21,901 bases of DNA from JACDAS01 sp046262415 (GTDB lineage: Bacteria; Actinomycetota; Thermoleophilia; Gaiellales; Gaiellaceae): positions 1-21,901 of the forward strand of contig JBHEMU010000027.1 in NCBI GenBank assembly GCA_046262415.1, in the 5' to 3' direction. The position numbers were made by a program, and so were the translations under genes. Below are positions 19,328-21,901 of this stretch, piece by piece. The notes under the pieces were generated by a model. It was not told the DNA's origin. It did no database searches and worked only from the letters and a program-made list of their open reading frames with translations. The stretch's first letter is position 1. Every line of letters begins with the position of its first letter.

Positions 19328-20767
19328 CTAGGCGGCCGCGGACTCGGCCGTCGCGCGTCCCTTGGCGACGGCCTCGTCGATCGTGCCGACCATGTAGAAG
19401 GCCTGCTCGGGCAGCTCGTCGTGCTTGCCGTCCATGATCTCCTGGAAGCCCGTGATCGTGTCCTCGAGCTTGACGTACTTCCCGGGCGTGCCGGTGAACT
19501 GCTCGGCGACGAAGTTGGGCTGCGAGAGGTAGCGCTGGATCTTCCGGGCCCGCTGGACGATCAGCTTCTGCTCGTCCGTGAGCTCGTCGAGGCCGAGGAT
19601 GGCGATGATGTCCTGGAGGTTGCGATAGGCCTGGAGGATCTCCTGGACCCTGGTCGCCGTTCGGTAGTGGTCCTCGGAGACGATTCCCGGCTGGAGCGCT
19701 CTGGAGACGGAGTCGAGCGGGTCGACGGCGGGGTAGATCCCCTGCTCGACGATCGCCCGGGAGAGCACGGTCGTCGCGTCGAGGTGGGCGAAGGTGTTCG
19801 CCGGCGCCGGGTCGGTGAGGTCGTCGGCGGGGACGTAGATCGCCTGCACCGAGGTGACCGAGCCGGTCCGCGTCGACGTGATGCGCTCCTGCAGCTGGCC
19901 CATCTCGGTCGCGAGCGTCGGCTGGTAGCCGACCGCGCTCGGCATCCGGCCGAGCAGCGCCGAGACCTCCGAGCCCGCCTGGACGAAGCGGAAGATGTTG
20001 TCGATGAAGAGGAGCACGTCCTGGCCCTCGTCGCGGAAGTACTCCGCCATCGTCAGGCCGGAGAGCCCGACGCGCAGGCGCGCTCCGGGCGGCTCGTTCA
20101 TCTGGCCGTAGACGAGCGCCACCTTGTCGATCACGCCCGACTCCTGCATCTCCAGCCAGAGGTCGTTGCCCTCGCGAGTCCGTTCGCCGACGCCGGCGAA
20201 GACCGAGACACCGCCGTGCTGCATGGCGACGTTGTGGATCAGCTCCTGGATCAGCACCGTCTTGCCCACGCCCGCGCCGCCGAAGAGCCCGACCTTGCCT
20301 CCCTTCACGTACGGGGCGATCAGGTCGATCACCTTGATGCCCGTCTCGAAGATCTCGGTCTTCGGCTGGAGCTCGCGGAACGCCGGAGGGTCGCGGTGGA
20401 TCGGCCAGCGCTCTCCCTCGGCCGCGGCCTTCTCGTCGATCGGATCGCCGAGCACGTTCCAGAGCCGCCCGAGCGTCTGGTCGCCCACGGGAACCGAGAT
20501 CGGAGCGCCCGTGTCGACGACGTCGAGGCCGCGCGAGAGACCGTCCGTGGAGTCCATCGCGACGGCCCGGACGCGATCGTCGCCCAGGTGCTGCTGCACC
20601 TCCGCGATCAGGCTGACCGGCTGGCCTCCCCCCCGTTCCGGAGCGTCGATCCGAAGGGCGTGGTTGATCTGCGGCAGGCTGCCCGTGAAGACCGCGTCCA
20701 CGACGACGCCCTTGATCTCCAGCAGCTTGCCGACGTTCCCCGGCTTCCCGTTCTCGTGGTCAGGCAT
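19328..20767 (-). CDS. atpD: F1F0 ATP synthase beta subunit
   Basis: 479 residues from the ATG at 20767 (MPDHENGKPGNVG), chosen over an in-frame upstream codon because CGGGAG lies about 7 bases before it and the upstream residues are not beta-like. Beta carries the catalytic nucleotide sites of F1. Visible motifs are the Walker A GLFGGAGVGKTVLIQELIHN, the catalytic VGERTREGND, the Walker B VLLFIDNIFRF, then ALLGRMPSAVGYQPTLATEM, and ERITSTRTGSVTSVQA. Length is normal. Unusually, the gene upstream is an anti-sigma factor, not atpG, so atpDC is split from the rest of the ATP synthase genes. Confidence 0.98.
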   Translation of the reverse strand: MPDHENGKPGNVGKLLEIKGVVVDAVFTGSLPQINHALRIDAPERGGGQPVSLIAEVQQHLGDDRVRAVAMDSTDGLSRGLDVVDTGAPISVPVGDQTLGRLWNVLGDPIDEKAAAEGERWPIHRDPPAFRELQPKTEIFETGIKVIDLIAPYVKGGKVGLFGGAGVGKTVLIQELIHNVAMQHGGVSVFAGVGERTREGNDLWLEMQESGVIDKVALVYGQMNEPPGARLRVGLSGLTMAEYFRDEGQDVLLFIDNIFRFVQAGSEVSALLGRMPSAVGYQPTLATEMGQLQERITSTRTGSVTSVQAIYVPADDLTDPAPANTFAHLDATTVLSRAIVEQGIYPAVDPLDSVSRALQPGIVSEDHYRTATRVQEILQAYRNLQDIIAILGLDELTDEQKLIVQRARKIQRYLSQPNFVAEQFTGTPGKYVKLEDTITGFQEIMDGKHDELPEQAFYMVGTIDEAVAKGRATAESAAA

Positions 20768-20796
20768 TGGACTCCCGGACAGAGGGCTTCGGACGA

Positions 20797-20822
20797 GGAA
20801 GGCGCCCACGCAGGCGCCCTCC
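20797..20822 (-). promoter_or_regulatory. Stem-loop near the start of the presumed atpD transcript
   Basis: GGAGGGCGCC and GGCGCCTTCC (minus strand) pair over 10 positions, one of them G-U, around a 6-base loop. It would lie within the first bases of an mRNA started from the -10 at 20838-20833. A transcript-stabilising or timing role is possible. Confidence 0.45.
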
Positions 20823-20832
20823 GAGCGCGGTC

Positions 20833-20853
20833 AGTCTACCGGAGCGCGCGCTC
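20833..20853 (-). promoter_or_regulatory. Possible atpD promoter -10 with adjacent 12-bp palindrome
   Basis: TAGACT (20838-20833, minus strand) fits TANNNT. A perfect palindrome GAGCGCGCGCTC (20842-20853) lies 3 bases upstream, in what would be the spacer. No clear -35 is seen. The palindrome could be an operator or simply a GC-rich coincidence. Confidence 0.4.
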
Positions 20854-20920
20854 GATCCACCCTCCTTCGGGAGGGTCCGCCACTCCTGCTGGAGCACCGC
20901 CACCCGGGCGGCGTGATCGA
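20852..20920. ncRNA. Candidate structured element: three hairpins closed by an outer stem
   Basis: TCGATC (20852-20857) pairs with GATCGA (20915-20920). Inside are three consecutive perfect hairpins: ACCCTCC/GGAGGGT (20859-20865 with 20870-20876), CTCC/GGAG (20883-20886 with 20891-20894) and CCGCC/GGCGG (20897-20901 with 20907-20911). The whole 69-base unit is a four-way-junction shape in the gap between the anti-sigma gene and atpD. Read on the plus strand the first hairpin has a C(UUCG)G tetraloop; on the minus strand its loop is CGAA. It is not a tRNA: there is no T-loop sequence, no 7-bp acceptor stem and no anticodon arm of standard size. The transcribed strand is unknown. Confidence 0.4.
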
Positions 20921-20966
20921 TGCTTCAGGCGTAGGAGGTGATCAGCGAGCCGATCATGCCGCGAGC

Positions 20967-21431
20967 CTAGATCGAATCGCTCGACATCGGGGTGGCGTGC
21001 GTGAAGAGCGGCGCCGGCTTGCCGGCGACCAGCTCTGCCAGTCGCAGCTTGCGGATCGACGAGGCCTCGGTGTCTCGCAGGTTGGAGAACTGCTGGCCCG
21101 GCCGGACCGTGTCCCCCGCCGAGACGAGGGAGAAGAGACCGAACGCAGCGGCTGCCACGGCGGCCGCTGCGGCCGAGGCGAGGCCGAACGCGCCGGCGGC
21201 GCGGCGGCGGCGGCGGGCGGGGAGCGCGATCTCGCGTGCGAGCTCGACCATGGGCTCGGCGCGGATCGCCGCCGTCGTCGCCCGCACCCCTTCGTCGAAG
21301 GCCCGGCACTCCGAGCAGCCGGAGAGGTGGGCCCGGAGCCGACGCTGCGCCAGCTCGGGCAGCCGTTCGTCCAGTCCCTGGGACAGCAGGCGCCTGGCGC
21401 TCTCGCAGCTCTCGCTTCTCATTCCCCACAT
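20967..21431 (-). CDS. Membrane-anchored zinc-finger anti-sigma factor
   Basis: 154 residues from an ATG at 21431; AAAGG lies 8 bases upstream. An in-frame ATG three codons later is a possible alternative. The N-terminal anti-sigma domain has an early cysteine (C9) and the HLSGCSEC motif (HxxxCxxC) near residues 40-47, which bind zinc in ZAS-type anti-sigma factors. After a basic stretch, a single hydrophobic helix (about 85-105) is followed by about 50 extracytoplasmic residues. Such proteins hold an ECF sigma factor at the membrane until a signal frees it. No sigma factor gene is adjacent: the neighbours are a small membrane protein and atpD. Confidence 0.85.
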   Translation of the reverse strand: MWGMRSESCESARRLLSQGLDERLPELAQRRLRAHLSGCSECRAFDEGVRATTAAIRAEPMVELAREIALPARRRRRAAGAFGLASAAAAAVAAAAFGLFSLVSAGDTVRPGQQFSNLRDTEASSIRKLRLAELVAGKPAPLFTHATPMSSDSI

Positions 21432-21457
21432 GGCATATACCTTTGACGATTGTCGCC

Positions 21458-21473
21458 GCCGCTTGTTAGCGGC
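21458..21473 (-). other. Short hairpin between the small membrane-protein gene and the anti-sigma gene
   Basis: GCCGCT / AGCGGC, 6 bp with a 4-base loop, in the 46-base gap. No U-run follows, so it is at most a weak attenuator. Confidence 0.35.
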
Positions 21474-21477
21474 CGGT

Positions 21478-21837
21478 TCACCACAGCTCGAACCTGCTAT
21501 CGACCACGATGGCGATGATGATGAGCACGAGGCCCACGCTGACGAACACGGCGGACGTGTTGATCGCCTCCTCCCGCTCCTCGAGCGTCGCCTTGCGCAC
21601 CAGCCGCGGACCGACGAAGGGGAGCAGCGTCGACTCGCCCTTCAGCCGGAGCGGCCCCCGGTTGCCCATGAAGAACCCTCCCACGAGCAGCAGGGAACCG
21701 ACGATGTAGAGGCCGAGCGACACGGCTCGGTCCGGGTCCGACCCCGACAGGAGGCCTCCGACGAGCGAGCAGGCGGCCGTCGCGGCGGCGACCCCGATGG
21801 ACAGGACGACGAAGCGACTCAGCGCCGCGAGGATCAT
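21478..21837 (-). CDS. Small integral membrane protein of unknown function
   Basis: 119 residues from an ATG at 21837. There are three predicted transmembrane helices: about 5-29 (LSRFVVLSIGVAAATAACSL), 38-57 (AVSLGLYIVGSLLLVGGFF) and 94-114 (AVFVSVGLVLIIIAIVVD). The cytoplasmic-looking loop between helices two and three contains GNRGPLRLKGE and KATLEEREEAINTS. I do not recognise a characterised family. It lies 46 bases upstream of the anti-sigma gene on the same strand and may share its transcript; a role as partner of the anti-sigma factor is speculation. Confidence 0.75.
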   Translation of the reverse strand: MILAALSRFVVLSIGVAAATAACSLVGGLLSGSDPDRAVSLGLYIVGSLLLVGGFFMGNRGPLRLKGESTLLPFVGPRLVRKATLEEREEAINTSAVFVSVGLVLIIIAIVVDSRFELW

Positions 21838-21845
21838 CGTGCCTA

Positions 21846-21894
21846 GGCGTCGCTTGCGACGCCGACCTCAGGAGCGCGGGCTTGCCCGTGCTCC
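21846..21894 (-). promoter_or_regulatory. Two tandem hairpins upstream of the small membrane-protein gene
   Basis: GGCGTCGC / GCGACGCC (21846-21863, perfect 8 bp) and GGAGCGCGGGC / GCCCGTGCTCC (21871-21894, 11 positions with one G-U or A-C pair depending on strand) both close on a two-base loop and share the core GC-TT-GC. They are either the terminator of a gene to the right or leader hairpins of this one. Confidence 0.45.
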
Positions 21895-21901
21895 GTCTGA
21901 G

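Noticed and set aside
20852..20920. tRNA gene
   Set aside because: The fold is cloverleaf-like, but the arm sizes are wrong and no T-loop, D-loop or anticodon arm can be placed.
20928..20945. Plus-strand AGGAGGTGATCA, a near-perfect anti-Shine-Dalgarno complement (minus strand resembles the 16S rRNA 3' end)
   Set aside because: The surrounding bases do not match 16S rRNA, and the only plus-strand ATG that follows opens a four-codon frame. It is treated as coincidence.
20925..20957. Ten-codon minus-strand reading frame (MIGSLITSYA) downstream of the anti-sigma gene
   Set aside because: It has no convincing Shine-Dalgarno and no conserved feature that can be seen; such short frames are expected by chance.

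Overview
The window is GC-rich bacterial DNA. Every intact gene in it (17 in all) lies on the minus strand; the only plus-strand coding sequence is the tail of an IS110-family transposase at the left edge. Actinomycetota is the best fit: very high GC, frequent GTG starts, HxxxCxxC anti-sigma factors, long-form HPF beside secA, and LCP cell-wall ligases. The overall style of the proteins and neighbourhoods suggests class Thermoleophilia (Gaiellales/Solirubrobacterales-like). That placement is inference; no rRNA or tRNA gene is present to settle it.

Layout, left to right: (1) 1-1010, a mobile-element scar. A 5'-truncated IS110 transposase is followed by a short stretch of unassigned DNA and then by the 5' stub of a short-chain dehydrogenase gene that carries a frameshift. 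The stub was once translationally coupled to a YecM-family gene (1007-1600). (2) 1833-8628, read right to left: orf137 - mtnA - sugar nucleotidyltransferase - comF - hpf - orf186 - secA. The genes are packed with GTGA or TAGTG overlaps, except that secA has its own leader of about 180 nt with a long imperfect hairpin. (3) 8756-10413, a small MerR regulator and ahcY, with a 24-bp imperfect palindrome directly upstream of merR. (4) 10455-14914, an envelope-polysaccharide cluster: an LCP-family ligase with an extra C-terminal domain, UDP-glucose dehydrogenase, a second nucleotidyltransferase and a cupin. (5) 14991-18686, a four-module cobalamin-dependent methionine synthase (metH) with a foldable 5' leader. 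(6) 18849-20767, atpD-atpC, separated from the other ATP synthase genes. (7) 20967-21837, a zinc-finger anti-sigma factor without a neighbouring sigma factor and a three-helix membrane protein.

Functionally, the window holds three steps of sulfur-amino-acid and SAM metabolism. AhcY removes S-adenosylhomocysteine, MetH remethylates homocysteine, and MtnA acts in methylthioadenosine salvage. They are interleaved with sugar-nucleotide and cell-wall polymer functions, protein export (SecA) and ribosome hibernation (HPF).

No complete defence system, CRISPR array, prophage or biosynthetic cluster is visible. The less ordinary signals are mostly in RNA and regulation: a multi-hairpin element between the anti-sigma gene and atpD, two near-identical U-tract-less hairpins that abut the secA and ahcY stop codons, the metH and secA leaders, and the MerR-ahcY pair. 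No gene-free stretch exceeds 300 bases; the longest are 770-1006 and 1601-1832, and both are described below.
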